In this document: in pieces, positions 34,191 through 44,989 of the stretch
Numbering within the stretch: position 1 is the stretch's first letter
Layout of the letters: every line of letters starts with the position of its first letter
Source: Prevotella sp.
GTDB lineage: Bacteria > Bacteroidota > Bacteroidia > Bacteroidales > Bacteroidaceae
Assembly: GCA_017460515.1 (NCBI GenBank)
Contig: JAFUAY010000049.1
Location: 1 to 64,000, forward strand
Length of the DNA: 64,000 nt
Direction: 5' to 3'
Program-made: the position numbers and the translations under genes
The notes under the pieces: model-generated
What the model was told of the DNA's origin: nothing
The model's input: the letters and a program-made list of their open reading frames with translations, nothing else
The model's database searches: none

Positions 34191-35131
34191 AGGTAGTACC
34201 AGATGTCGCGCTGCTCTATCCCTTCGTGATCCTCGTAAAAGTCCCTATAAGAGAACGACTCCGTTTTTCCTGGAGTGAGCACGTACTGTTGCTCACCTCT
34301 TCTGAGGATAATCTCCTGCTCGTTGATCTCCGTGATACACAGCCCTGCAAAGCCCTCATATACTAATGTGCCCGTGCGGGCCTGTATCGTCTCGTCAGTA
34401 CGCTCATTCCATTCGTTGTCCATCAGTGCCCATCCACGCTTGCTCCACCATATTCGCAGTTTGGCGTCAGTAGGTTCGCCTTCCTTCACGCTCCAGTTCA
34501 GTCTCCTTCTGCACTCGTCAGCATCTGTGATAAACACGTAGGCATTGTCAGCGCCAAGGGTGTCTCTAAGTATCTCTCCCACCTCGTCCCAATGCTCTTC
34601 AGGGTGGTCGCAGCATAGGGCGGAGAAAGCCTCCAGCATGGCTTTATTCAGTGGTTCCCAGTCTCTTTCCCTTTCATACGGGGCAGAAGAAAGCAGGATG
34701 GCCTCTTTACCATAGCCTATCAGGATATCAGCTATCAGGTCTCTGGTAGAATACAGCTCACGCTGGTTCAGGTAGAAATCAGCTGACAATGCCATCGCTT
34801 CAGCATTCAGCGTATACGGATTCTCCGGATAGGAGCCTCTTTCGCGTTTCACCTTCTTAAATAGGCAATGTCCCCACAGGCTGTCATCATTATAGGTAGG
34901 ACATCTGTAGAACATCACCGTAGGCGAATTGGTCTTCAGGCTCTTAAACAGTTTCTCATGTTCCTCCCACAACGCCTTCTCCAGCTTTGCTGCCCCCTCC
35001 TGATAGGCAGCAATCGTCTCCTCTGCCTGATTGCCTTTGGTCACCAGTCCGCTGATCCATCCGTCAATGTTCACTGTCACCGCCCTTGCGGTACCGTTCT
35101 TCGGGTTAAAAGCTTTTGCGATAATATCCAT
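34169..35131 (-). CDS. Hypothetical cytoplasmic protein
   Basis: The 320-residue protein has no signal peptide or membrane segment. Visible stretches include DIIAKAFNPKNGTARAVTVNIDGWI at the start, a helical middle with AEAMALSADFYLNQRELY, and a beta-rich end FAGLCITEINEQEIILRRGEQQYVLTPGKTESF. I do not recognise a family. The last codons and stop (IEWRV) fall within a GAGTGGAGAGTTTAG repeat, so the C-terminus may have been truncated or extended by repeat insertion. Own promoter at 35164-35171. Confidence 0.65.
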   Translation of the reverse strand: MDIIAKAFNPKNGTARAVTVNIDGWISGLVTKGNQAEETIAAYQEGAAKLEKALWEEHEKLFKSLKTNSPTVMFYRCPTYNDDSLWGHCLFKKVKRERGSYPENPYTLNAEAMALSADFYLNQRELYSTRDLIADILIGYGKEAILLSSAPYERERDWEPLNKAMLEAFSALCCDHPEEHWDEVGEILRDTLGADNAYVFITDADECRRRLNWSVKEGEPTDAKLRIWWSKRGWALMDNEWNERTDETIQARTGTLVYEGFAGLCITEINEQEIILRRGEQQYVLTPGKTESFSYRDFYEDHEGIEQRDIWYYLSIEWRV

Positions 35132-35163
35132 CTCGTTTGGTTTTTAGCTTCCTAAATCTGCTT

Positions 35164-35171
35164 CAAAGTTA
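35164..35171 (-). promoter_or_regulatory. -7 promoter element of the hypothetical gene
   Basis: The minus strand reads TAACTTTG, 33 bases before the ATG. Confidence 0.55.
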
Positions 35172-35236
35172 GCAAATTTTTCTGAAATCACCAAACTTTT
35201 TTCAATAATTCCTCAGAATCTTCGTATTTTCGTACT

Positions 35237-35430
35237 TCTGACTTTCTGACTTCTGACATCTGACGTTTTCCCAAAATTTTTTGGTACAGAAGCCAAGAAA
35301 GAAGAGAAGGGTAATAATAGTTAAAATATTTAACTATTAATATATTATATATATAATATATTAATAGTTCTTTTTGTTTGTGCAAATTAAAAACACCAAA
35401 ACGTCAGATGTCAGAAGTCAGAATGTCAGA
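35237..35430. repeat. Nested palindromic element (MITE-like)
   Basis: Arms 35237-35269 and 35398-35430 are complementary at 32 of 33 positions and are themselves built of CTGACTT/CTGACAT units. Between them lies a perfect 38-bp AT-only-like palindrome at 35332-35369. No transposase or ORF is present. It sits in a 650-bp gap between the hypothetical gene and the pullulanase operon. Confidence 0.6.
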
Positions 35431-35447
35431 TTTTACCTTGCTTGAGA

Positions 35448-35610
35448 GCGTTTGACCGAAACGCTGTGTGCGTTTGACCGAAACGCGCAAGGCAAACCGC
35501 CGAAACGCAATTTTGAGTGAAGAGTGAAGAGTGAAGAGTGAATAATTGGCTACCGCTCTGAGAGTGAAGAGTGAAGAATTGGCTACCGCTGTAGAGAGTT
35601 AAGAGTGAGA
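35448..35610. repeat. Cluster of short direct repeats
   Basis: Two copies of the 17-bp GCGTTTGACCGAAACGC (35448-35464 and 35470-35486) and a partial third are followed by many GAGTGAA/GAGTTAA units. Two longer copies of GAGTGAAGA...ATTGGCTACCGCT are also present. Confidence 0.75.
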
Positions 35611-35674
35611 TAATTCGCGGCAAAAAGATAGCGATGATTTTTTTGCAAAATTAGAGCGAAAAATGGGGTGCGAA

Positions 35675-35697
35675 AAAGGCGGGTTTTCCCGCCTTTC
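35675..35697 (-). terminator. Terminator of the pullulanase operon
   Basis: AAAGGCGGG and CCCGCCTTT pair with a TTTT loop and are followed by further T on the minus strand (CTTTTTCGC). Confidence 0.75.
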
Positions 35698-35722
35698 ACT
35701 TGCACGCATGTAAAGAAATGTG

Positions 35723-35730
35723 TACCTTTG
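35723..35730 (+). promoter_or_regulatory. Orphan -7 element facing the pullulanase 3' end
   Basis: TACCTTTG on the plus strand would drive transcription antisense to the end of the pullulanase gene. No plus-strand gene follows. Confidence 0.35.
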
Positions 35731-35787
35731 TAACGCCCGAACAACTAATCTCCTAAACGTCCAATCTACCAAACGCCCAAAGGACAT

Positions 35788-37749
35788 TCAGTCATGAAGG
35801 ATGAGGGCAGAGCACGCAGGCACGTCGACTGAAGAGGCTTCGAGGGTGGAGAGGCCGTTCTCGTCGATCTGACCATCACTGCAGACGATGGTGTAGCGAC
35901 CCTGTGGAATAACAAGGGTCTGCTGCTGAGAAGCAGCGTTGAGCACAACGATGATATTCCGCCAAGCATCACCTCCGGCATTGTCCTTCAGGCGGAAGGC
36001 AACGAGGCTTGCAGGGGTATCCCGAACAGCAGCATCAGCGGATGACTGAACAGGCAGGAACTCCAGATGCTGGCGCACCAGGTCGGCACTACCCAGACGG
36101 AAGGCGGGATGATGACGACGCAAGGCAATGAGGTTCTTATAGTACTCGAACACCTGCGGATACTCCGAGAGATGATGCCAAGGCAGCTGGTTGACGCTGT
36201 CGGGCGACTCGTAAGAATTGTGCACACCTTTTTTATCACGCAACAGCTCTTCACCGCTGAGCATAAAGGGGACGCCCTGAGAGGTGAACACAGCAGTCTG
36301 GGCGAGGAGGTCGAGGGAGACTAGTTGAGTGTTTAGAGATGAGAGTTTAGAGACTTTAGTATTCTGCACGCTGGCTTTGAGGCGATCGACGAGGCACATA
36401 TCGTCATGGCAGCTGACGTAGGAAATCATCTGCGTGGGTTCGAGCGCCCAGGGCTCCTTGGAGTAGTTTACCTTCGACACGTCTACCTGCGGATGACGGA
36501 TGGCTCCCACGATACCGAACTTCAGACTCTCCTTCAGCACTGACAGCTCTTCAGTCTTCTCCGACGCGATCTTTGACATCATGGACAACCCAAGCCAACC
36601 CGGAATATGGTCATCAGAGAACGGACCACGGAGTGCATCGCGAATCTCATCGCTGAAGGCAGCAATGCGCGGCATTTGGGGAATATTTGCCTTCAGACCG
36701 AGTTGTTCAGCAGGAAGGCCACAGGCTCCCGCACTCCAGCCCTCGCCATAGATAAAGATAGAAGGGTCTATCTCGTCTACAGCCTTGCGAATCTCGTTCA
36801 TCGTCTCGATATCATGACAGCCCATGAGATCGAAACGGAAGCCATCAATATGATACTCGTTGATCCAGTACTTCACGCTCTCCATCATGAAACGTCGCAT
36901 CATGGGCTGCTCAGAGGCAGTCTCATTGCCACAGCCAGAGCCATTTGAACCTTTTCTATAGTAATAGTCGGGATAGGTGCGTTGGAAGTTAGAGTGGTCG
37001 ATGTCATAGGTATGGTTATATACCACGTCGAGGATGACGCGGATGCCTGCCTTATGGAGCGCCTGCACCATCTGCTTGAACTCACGGATGCGCACTTCGG
37101 GCTGATAAGGGTCAGTACTGTAGCCTCCCTCCGGCACGTTATAGTTCACTGGATCATAGCCCCAGTTATACTTATTGTCCTCCAGACGCGTCTCATCAAT
37201 GGAGCCATAGTCGTAGCTGGGCAGGATATGGACAGCATTGATACCGAGCGACGTCAGGTGATCGATGGCCCACGGCTCTGTGAGGGCGAGGAACTTGCCC
37301 GGATACTTGGCGTCAGGACGCGCGATGGAGAAATCGCGGTGATGCATCTCATAGATGACCAGGTCGGCAGGCGACTGACACGCGGGACGCTGATCACTCT
37401 CCCACCCTACAGGATCGGTATCGCGCAGGTCGACCACCACACCTTTCTCGCTATTAACAGTCACTGCCTTGGCAAAGACACCTGGCGACGACTGTCCGTT
37501 GACCATGAACTGATAGCTCTTACCCTTGTGGTCGCCACGGGCGGTGACGGTCCAAATGCTGTCTTCTCCAAGCTGCATGGGCAGGCTATCCTCACCCAGC
37601 ACCACCAGGCAGCGGGCATCGACGGGAGCAAAGAGGCGGAACACGGTTTCACTGGACGAGTAGGTCATCTCGTCGAAATGGAAGGCCTGCTGGCCTGAGC
37701 CACATGCGGTGAGGGTTGCAGCAAGCATCATTGAATAAAGAGTACGCAT
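35788..37749 (-). CDS. pulA: Type I pullulanase (GH13), lipoprotein
   Basis: The 653-residue enzyme debranches alpha-1,6 links of pullulan and amylopectin. A lipobox ending LTAC (about residue 17) precedes a CBM48-like domain. The type I pullulanase signature YNWGYDP is at about residue 195, then GFRFDLMG (nucleophile near 306), YGEGW (acid/base near 333) and SCHDD (near 447). A repeat at 36322-36362 encodes KVSKLSSLNTQLVSL after the third catalytic motif. The start MRTLYSMML at 37749 gives the signal peptide. It is the last gene of malQ-susB-pulA, 16 bp after susB. Confidence 0.92.
   Translation of the reverse strand: MRTLYSMMLAATLTACGSGQQAFHFDEMTYSSSETVFRLFAPVDARCLVVLGEDSLPMQLGEDSIWTVTARGDHKGKSYQFMVNGQSSPGVFAKAVTVNSEKGVVVDLRDTDPVGWESDQRPACQSPADLVIYEMHHRDFSIARPDAKYPGKFLALTEPWAIDHLTSLGINAVHILPSYDYGSIDETRLEDNKYNWGYDPVNYNVPEGGYSTDPYQPEVRIREFKQMVQALHKAGIRVILDVVYNHTYDIDHSNFQRTYPDYYYRKGSNGSGCGNETASEQPMMRRFMMESVKYWINEYHIDGFRFDLMGCHDIETMNEIRKAVDEIDPSIFIYGEGWSAGACGLPAEQLGLKANIPQMPRIAAFSDEIRDALRGPFSDDHIPGWLGLSMMSKIASEKTEELSVLKESLKFGIVGAIRHPQVDVSKVNYSKEPWALEPTQMISYVSCHDDMCLVDRLKASVQNTKVSKLSSLNTQLVSLDLLAQTAVFTSQGVPFMLSGEELLRDKKGVHNSYESPDSVNQLPWHHLSEYPQVFEYYKNLIALRRHHPAFRLGSADLVRQHLEFLPVQSSADAAVRDTPASLVAFRLKDNAGGDAWRNIIVVLNAASQQQTLVIPQGRYTIVCSDGQIDENGLSTLEASSVDVPACSALILHD
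36322..36362. repeat. Short-unit repeat inserted in pulA
   Basis: TTGAGTGTTTAGAGATGAGA-type units are in frame and encode SKLSSLNTQLVSL, matching the GAGTTTAGAG family seen outside genes. Confidence 0.65.
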
Positions 37750-37765
37750 ATACGATTGGAGAATA

Positions 37766-39985
<2,220 letters not shown>

Positions 39986-42445
39986 TTACTTTCGTCCGCT
40001 TTGGACAATCATGGTGGCGATTTCCTCGTTAAGCGCATCAGCAGCGAGGAGCTGTTCAAGCGTGAGGTGCATGCGGTAGCGCCAGTAATGACGCGGGTTG
40101 GCAGGAATATTGATGCGCTCAGCGTTCTGGTCAGGCAGTCGCAGCTGCTCGTTGACAGAGAGCCAGTCCTGAAGCGACAGCAGACAAAGCATAGAAGGCG
40201 ACGTAAGATGACGGGTCACGATCTCCTTAGCCAGCCATCCCGGTAGCGGATGGGGTGCAGCACCCTCACGACGCAGACGAGACTCGTAGTAGTCCTGCGT
40301 GCGCTCCTCATCCTCATCCCACCACTGACGGAGCGTTGCCATATCGTGAGTAGAAATGGTGCATACGGAGCGATAGGGATTATGAGAGAGCTTTCCGAAA
40401 CGGATGCCCTGCTCCTTCGGCATCGACTGGATTTCCAGCGAGAGGATGCGCAGCTCGTTCATCACCCAGGGCACGCAATCGGGCACCATGCCCAGGTCTT
40501 CAGCACAGCAGAGCATACGGGTGGCCTGCGTCAGACGAGGCAGTTTCTTCATTGCCTCCTGATACCAGAACTGGTTATTGCGACGATAGAAATAATCATT
40601 ATAGAGATTCCAGAAACGCCACTGCTCGTCAGCTGAGAGCTCCTGGAACTCAGGCATCTTCACCGCATTGATGCGCGGGTGCCACAACTCCCTACCCTTA
40701 TTGTCACGGAGGAAGAGCACCTCACGGAAAGGAATGCCATAGGCCTCCACCTCAGCCTGGGTCATGCCCAGGGCGGGCTGGAATTGTCCCCAGAGTCCAC
40801 TCTTGTGAGGCATGGGAATCTCCCAGATACGGAAGAAGCCCAGCACATGGTCGATACGGTAGGCATCGAAATATTCTGCCATCTTACGGAAACGGCGCAC
40901 CCACCACTGACAACCATCAGCGAGCATCTCGTCCCAGTTGTAGGTGGGGAAGCCCCAGTTCTGTCCGTCTTCAGCGAAAGCATCGGGCGGAGCACCAGCC
41001 TGTCCGTTCAGGTTGAAGTAGCGTGGTTCCACCCAAGCCTCAACACCATCACGACTAATGCCGATGGGGATATCGCCCTTGAGGATGACACGCTGCTCGC
41101 GGGCATGTTTATGGGCAGCGCGCATCTGCTGGTCGAGGTTGAACTGAACAAAATACCAGAACGCCACCTCTTTATATAGTTTAGTCGTTGGTTTCGACAT
41201 AGCCACACGCTCGCTTTCAGGCAGCTCATGATGGTCGGGCCAGGCTGAGAAGGTAGCAGTGCCATAGAGGTCGCGGTAGTGACAGAAGGCAGCATAAGGC
41301 ACCAGCCACTCCTTGTTCTGCTCGAAGAACTGCTTGAAGGCGTCAGTCTTCATCACCTTGCTACCCTCCTGGGCATAGATCTCGCGCAGGTAATCCATCT
41401 TGGCAGCAAACATCCGCTCGTAGTCAATCTGTGGCAGGGCATTGAGTTCCTTGCGAACTGTCTCGAAAGCCTCGCGCTTAGCCTCATCCTTGATGGCAGG
41501 CAACTGGCGCAGATCCGTGTATTGCGGATGGAGGGCATAGATACTGATACTGTTATAGGGATAAGAGTCCTGCCACGTCTTCGTGATGTTCGTATCATTG
41601 ATGGGCAACACCTGCAGGATGCACTGTCTGGTCTTGGCACACCAGTCGATCATCAGCTTCAGATCGCCGAAGTCGCCCACACCGAAACTGCCTTCCGTAC
41701 GCAGAGAAAAAACGGGAATCACAGCACCTGCTCCCTTCCACGGATAGATGGGGAACGAGGCCTTTGACAGCTCATAGACCACCACATCGCCCACTTCCAG
41801 TTCCGGAAGGGACACCGTACGGTTCGCACCCGTCTCCCAGAGAGGCGTCACGTCTTCTTCATCGTCGAGGCCCACAAACTTGAACTCAAAGGTCTGAGGC
41901 AGTTTGTCTGCATCGAGGCTGATGACCCACTCGTTGTACTCGTGCTCCGTCATATCCATGGCTCGCTTGGCCTCCCAGTTACCCAGCAGTTCGCCAGCGC
42001 CTAGGATGGCCAGGCGCTCGAAGTTACGCAACTGCGGGGCGCGTACCTTCAGCCGCACAGTACGGGCAAAGTGTGTAGGCTCGCTCATATTCACCCCACG
42101 GGCAGCAACACACTCTGTAAAGGCTGTGGAATAGAGATAGGCATCCTCCGGGATGTCGAGCCAGTGGTCATAGACGACGTAGCGCACGCCACGCTTGGCC
42201 TGCAGCTCCAGTCTGTGGGGCATCATCAGCCACTCATGGCGTTTCTCCTCATCGCCAGCATACAGGCTATAGTAATAATCCACGAAGGTAGCTGAGAGCG
42301 ACCTCAATGTAGTGCCTAACTGCCAATGCTCACCATCCTGGGTCTGCATCGGATAACGCTTCACCTGCTGCTTCTCGTCAAGCATGTTCAGAACGAGATG
42401 CTCACCAAAAACAGTCTTGTACTCAAGGTTAAAAAGTAACTTCAT
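39986..42445 (-). CDS. malQ: 4-alpha-glucanotransferase (GH77), second copy
   Basis: The 819-residue enzyme has two N-terminal CBM20-like domains (KLLFNLEYKTVFGEHLVL; LKVRAPQLRNFERLAILG) and a GH77 core with RIDHVLGFFRIWEIP, CCAEDLGMVPDCVPWV and STHDMATLRQWW. It is a paralogue of the enzyme at 21896-24556, 67 residues shorter, but embedded in the glucan locus as first gene of malQ-susB-pulA. The start at 42445 is downstream of the -7 element (42470-42477). A LacI operator 61.5 bp upstream suggests maltodextrin control. Confidence 0.93.
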   Translation of the reverse strand: MKLLFNLEYKTVFGEHLVLNMLDEKQQVKRYPMQTQDGEHWQLGTTLRSLSATFVDYYYSLYAGDEEKRHEWLMMPHRLELQAKRGVRYVVYDHWLDIPEDAYLYSTAFTECVAARGVNMSEPTHFARTVRLKVRAPQLRNFERLAILGAGELLGNWEAKRAMDMTEHEYNEWVISLDADKLPQTFEFKFVGLDDEEDVTPLWETGANRTVSLPELEVGDVVVYELSKASFPIYPWKGAGAVIPVFSLRTEGSFGVGDFGDLKLMIDWCAKTRQCILQVLPINDTNITKTWQDSYPYNSISIYALHPQYTDLRQLPAIKDEAKREAFETVRKELNALPQIDYERMFAAKMDYLREIYAQEGSKVMKTDAFKQFFEQNKEWLVPYAAFCHYRDLYGTATFSAWPDHHELPESERVAMSKPTTKLYKEVAFWYFVQFNLDQQMRAAHKHAREQRVILKGDIPIGISRDGVEAWVEPRYFNLNGQAGAPPDAFAEDGQNWGFPTYNWDEMLADGCQWWVRRFRKMAEYFDAYRIDHVLGFFRIWEIPMPHKSGLWGQFQPALGMTQAEVEAYGIPFREVLFLRDNKGRELWHPRINAVKMPEFQELSADEQWRFWNLYNDYFYRRNNQFWYQEAMKKLPRLTQATRMLCCAEDLGMVPDCVPWVMNELRILSLEIQSMPKEQGIRFGKLSHNPYRSVCTISTHDMATLRQWWDEDEERTQDYYESRLRREGAAPHPLPGWLAKEIVTRHLTSPSMLCLLSLQDWLSVNEQLRLPDQNAERINIPANPRHYWRYRMHLTLEQLLAADALNEEIATMIVQSGRK

Positions 42446-42469
42446 AATGAAATAGTTTTGATTTTTGGT

Positions 42470-42477
42470 CAAAATTA
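42470..42477 (-). promoter_or_regulatory. -7 promoter element of malQ-susB-pulA
   Basis: The minus strand reads TAATTTTG, matching TAnnTTTG, 25 bases before the ATG. Confidence 0.65.
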
Positions 42478-42529
42478 CTGCATTTGAAGCAACATTCCTA
42501 TTTTTTTAAACAATATCGAATACGGAAAA

Positions 42530-42555
42530 GGCGCAAACGTTTGCACATTTGCGCC
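42530..42555. terminator. Bidirectional hairpin containing a LacI operator
   Basis: GGCGCAAA (42530-42537) pairs with TTTGCGCC (42548-42555), with A runs and T runs on the two sides. It would terminate the transporter transcript. Its first arm and loop contain the palindrome at 42533-42544. Confidence 0.6.
42533..42544. promoter_or_regulatory. LacI-type operator upstream of malQ
   Basis: GCAAACGTTTGC is a perfect 12-bp palindrome, centred 61.5 bp upstream of the malQ -7 element. Confidence 0.75.
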
Positions 42556-42593
42556 CTTTTATTCGAGGTACAAGATCGAGGTACCGGAAAATA

Positions 42594-43889
42594 TTATTTC
42601 GTCCGGATGGTGAAGACGCAGAGGGCACCTATCACCAACAGACAGCCTGAGACGAACATCATGTTTGCCTGATCACTGCCTACTAGCGAGAGCAGACTGC
42701 CACCCAGGAGGGCTGCCACAATCTGAGGAATACAGATGGTGCCATTAAAGAGGCCCAGGTAGGCACCCATGTGACCATAACCCTGCAGGGCATTGGTGAC
42801 CAGCGTAAACGGACAGGCCAGCATAGCTGCCCAGGCACAGCCAATGAGCAGGAAGGGCACAATCTGCAGATACTTATCCGCACAGAAGGGGATGAGCGCA
42901 AAGCCCAGTCCACCCATGACGAGGCTCACTGCGTAGGCCTGCTTGATGTTACGGAAACGAGGAATGACCATCGCCCATACCACAGCGCCCACAGCCTGAA
43001 TGGCATAGAGCACGCCCGTCCAGTTGCCCGCTGTCTGATAGGCCTCGGTAGCTGAGTCGGCAGTATCCCATACAGTCAGCGAGACTGCATCGACCACGTA
43101 GGTCCACATATAAAGGAAAGCGCCCCAGCAGAAGAACTGCACCAAGCCAATGCGCCAGAAAGCAGAAGGAGCATTCTTCAGCAGCGTAAACCAGTTGGCA
43201 CTCGCTTCAGCAACAGGAGCAGGGTTATACTCGTTATACTCTTGGGGTGGCCACTCCTTGACCTTCATCACCGTATAGAAGACACAGATGATGAGTATGG
43301 CTGCACCCACATAGAACGACCAGATGACGGTGTCAGGCACCACACCTTCAGGAGCCACATTCTTCAGACCCATCCAGGCAAAGACAAAGGGGAAGATGAA
43401 GCCCACCACCGAGCCTGCATTACAGAGGAATGACTGGATGGAATAGGCCTTGCTCTTCTGCTCTTCGTTGACCATATCGCCCACCATCATCTTAAATGGT
43501 TGCATCGCCATATTGATACTGGTGTCGAGCAACATCAGCATCAGCAGTCCGAACGTCATCACCATGGAGAGCTGCAGACCCAGTGAACCCGCATTGGGCA
43601 ACAGGCACATCACTGCCACAGCTACCGTTGCGCCCACAAAGAGATAAGGAATACGACGTCCAAAGCGCGTCCATGTCTTGTCAGAGAGTGTGCCCACGAT
43701 AGGCTGTACGAGGATGCCCATCAACGGAGGCAGAATCCAGAAGAACGAAAGATCGTGGGGGTCGGCACCCAGTGTGCGGAAGATACGGGATATGTTTGCA
43801 CTCTGCAGGGCGTAAGCTATCTGCACGCCAAAAAAGCCAAAGCTCAGGTTCCAAAGGTTCCAAAACGACAAATTAGGTTTCTGTTTCAT
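42594..43889 (-). CDS. MFS sugar transporter, maltose/maltodextrin type
   Basis: The 431-residue protein has about 12 transmembrane helices. FWNLWNLSFGFFGVQIAYALQ at the start and GTLSDKTWTRFGRRIPYLFVG in the loop between helices 2 and 3 match the SLC45/GPH-like sugar transporters found beside Bacteroidota starch genes. Such proteins import maltose or short oligosaccharides across the inner membrane by proton symport. It starts 11 bp after the lacI-type gene and ends at the hairpin operator before malQ. The substrate is inferred from context. Confidence 0.88.
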   Translation of the reverse strand: MKQKPNLSFWNLWNLSFGFFGVQIAYALQSANISRIFRTLGADPHDLSFFWILPPLMGILVQPIVGTLSDKTWTRFGRRIPYLFVGATVAVAVMCLLPNAGSLGLQLSMVMTFGLLMLMLLDTSINMAMQPFKMMVGDMVNEEQKSKAYSIQSFLCNAGSVVGFIFPFVFAWMGLKNVAPEGVVPDTVIWSFYVGAAILIICVFYTVMKVKEWPPQEYNEYNPAPVAEASANWFTLLKNAPSAFWRIGLVQFFCWGAFLYMWTYVVDAVSLTVWDTADSATEAYQTAGNWTGVLYAIQAVGAVVWAMVIPRFRNIKQAYAVSLVMGGLGFALIPFCADKYLQIVPFLLIGCAWAAMLACPFTLVTNALQGYGHMGAYLGLFNGTICIPQIVAALLGGSLLSLVGSDQANMMFVSGCLLVIGALCVFTIRTK

Positions 43890-43900
43890 AGTTATCTGTT

Positions 43901-44923
43901 TTATCTTGTTGTACCTCTTATTATCAGGCGCGTGCGCACGATGCGACGCTCCACCTTGTCAATCGGGATGCGCCCTTCCACATGTCCTATCAGCACACTG
44001 GCAGCCTCCTCGCCCACCTTCAGTCCGTTCTGCTCGATGGTGGTCAGCATCGGGTCGCACGAAACAGCCTCAATACCATTGGTAAAGCCACAGATGGAGA
44101 TATCCTCTGGCACACGCAGTCCCATGTGCTTTACTGCATAGAGTACACCAAGGGCTGTATCATCGTTGACAGTGAAGAAAGCATCCGGATAGCTGTCGCC
44201 ATCAAACAGGTCGGGCGTAATTCGCTCCGCCTCCCGACGATTATCACAGATACGCGTCAGCCGTTCATCATAGGGGATACCGTTTTTCAGGAGGGCATCC
44301 TTATACCCATTGAAACGATTCTTGGCAATCTCCATGTTCAGCTTCGAACCATAGTAGGCAATCCTCCGACAGCCTGTCTTCAACAGATGACTGACAGCAT
44401 TGAAAGCCCCCATGTAGTCGTCGACCACTACCCTACTGGCATTCACGCCCGTACAGATACGGTCATAGAACACCACGGGGACGCCTGCATCTATCAGGCG
44501 CTGGAAATGGTCATACTGATGGGTGTCCTTGGCTTGTGAGACAATGACGCCACACACCATGCTCTCATAGAACCAGCGACAGAGCTTCGCCTCGTGCTCA
44601 TAGCTCTCGCCACTCTGTGCCACGATGATGCGGTAACCACATGCCTCCGCTTTCTCCTCAATGCCATGCAGGATGGAAGAGAAATAGTAGTGAACGAACT
44701 CAGGGATGATGACACCAATAATCTTCAGGGGCTGCACCCTGCTGTTGCGCAGCGACTCAGCTAACACATTAGGTATAAAATTATGTTCGCGCGCGTATTG
44801 CTGAATCTGCTGTCTCCTGCTCTCCGAAATACGCGGAGAGTCTTGCAGCGCTCGCGATACCGTAGCTACCGACACGCCCAACTCGCGGGCAATATCTTTC
44901 ATGGTTATCATCTTGTCACTCAT
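43901..44923 (-). CDS. LacI-family transcriptional regulator of the glucan locus
   Basis: The 340-residue protein has the LacI helix-turn-helix (ITMKDIARELGVSVATVSRALQDSPRIS at the start), the hinge helix around PNVLAESLRNSR with the minor-groove leucine, and a periplasmic-binding-type effector domain (IIGVIIPEFVHYYFSSILHGIE; DAFFTVNDDTALGVLYA). It probably binds GCAAACGTTTGC-like sites at the promoters of susC, malQ, GH53, the susA-like gene and the 383-residue repeat protein. The effector is probably a maltooligosaccharide. It lies between the GH53 and MFS genes in one operon. Confidence 0.92.
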   Translation of the reverse strand: MSDKMITMKDIARELGVSVATVSRALQDSPRISESRRQQIQQYAREHNFIPNVLAESLRNSRVQPLKIIGVIIPEFVHYYFSSILHGIEEKAEACGYRIIVAQSGESYEHEAKLCRWFYESMVCGVIVSQAKDTHQYDHFQRLIDAGVPVVFYDRICTGVNASRVVVDDYMGAFNAVSHLLKTGCRRIAYYGSKLNMEIAKNRFNGYKDALLKNGIPYDERLTRICDNRREAERITPDLFDGDSYPDAFFTVNDDTALGVLYAVKHMGLRVPEDISICGFTNGIEAVSCDPMLTTIEQNGLKVGEEAASVLIGHVEGRIPIDKVERRIVRTRLIIRGTTR

Positions 44924-44989
44924 ATTGCGGTAGCCGCTCGGCGCTCTGCGACGCTTTCACAAAGCGAAGCGACTGAAAGAAACTCTACA

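Noticed and set aside
35448-35610. CRISPR array
   Set aside because: Repeats are short, unevenly spaced and without unique spacers of constant length; no cas genes are present.
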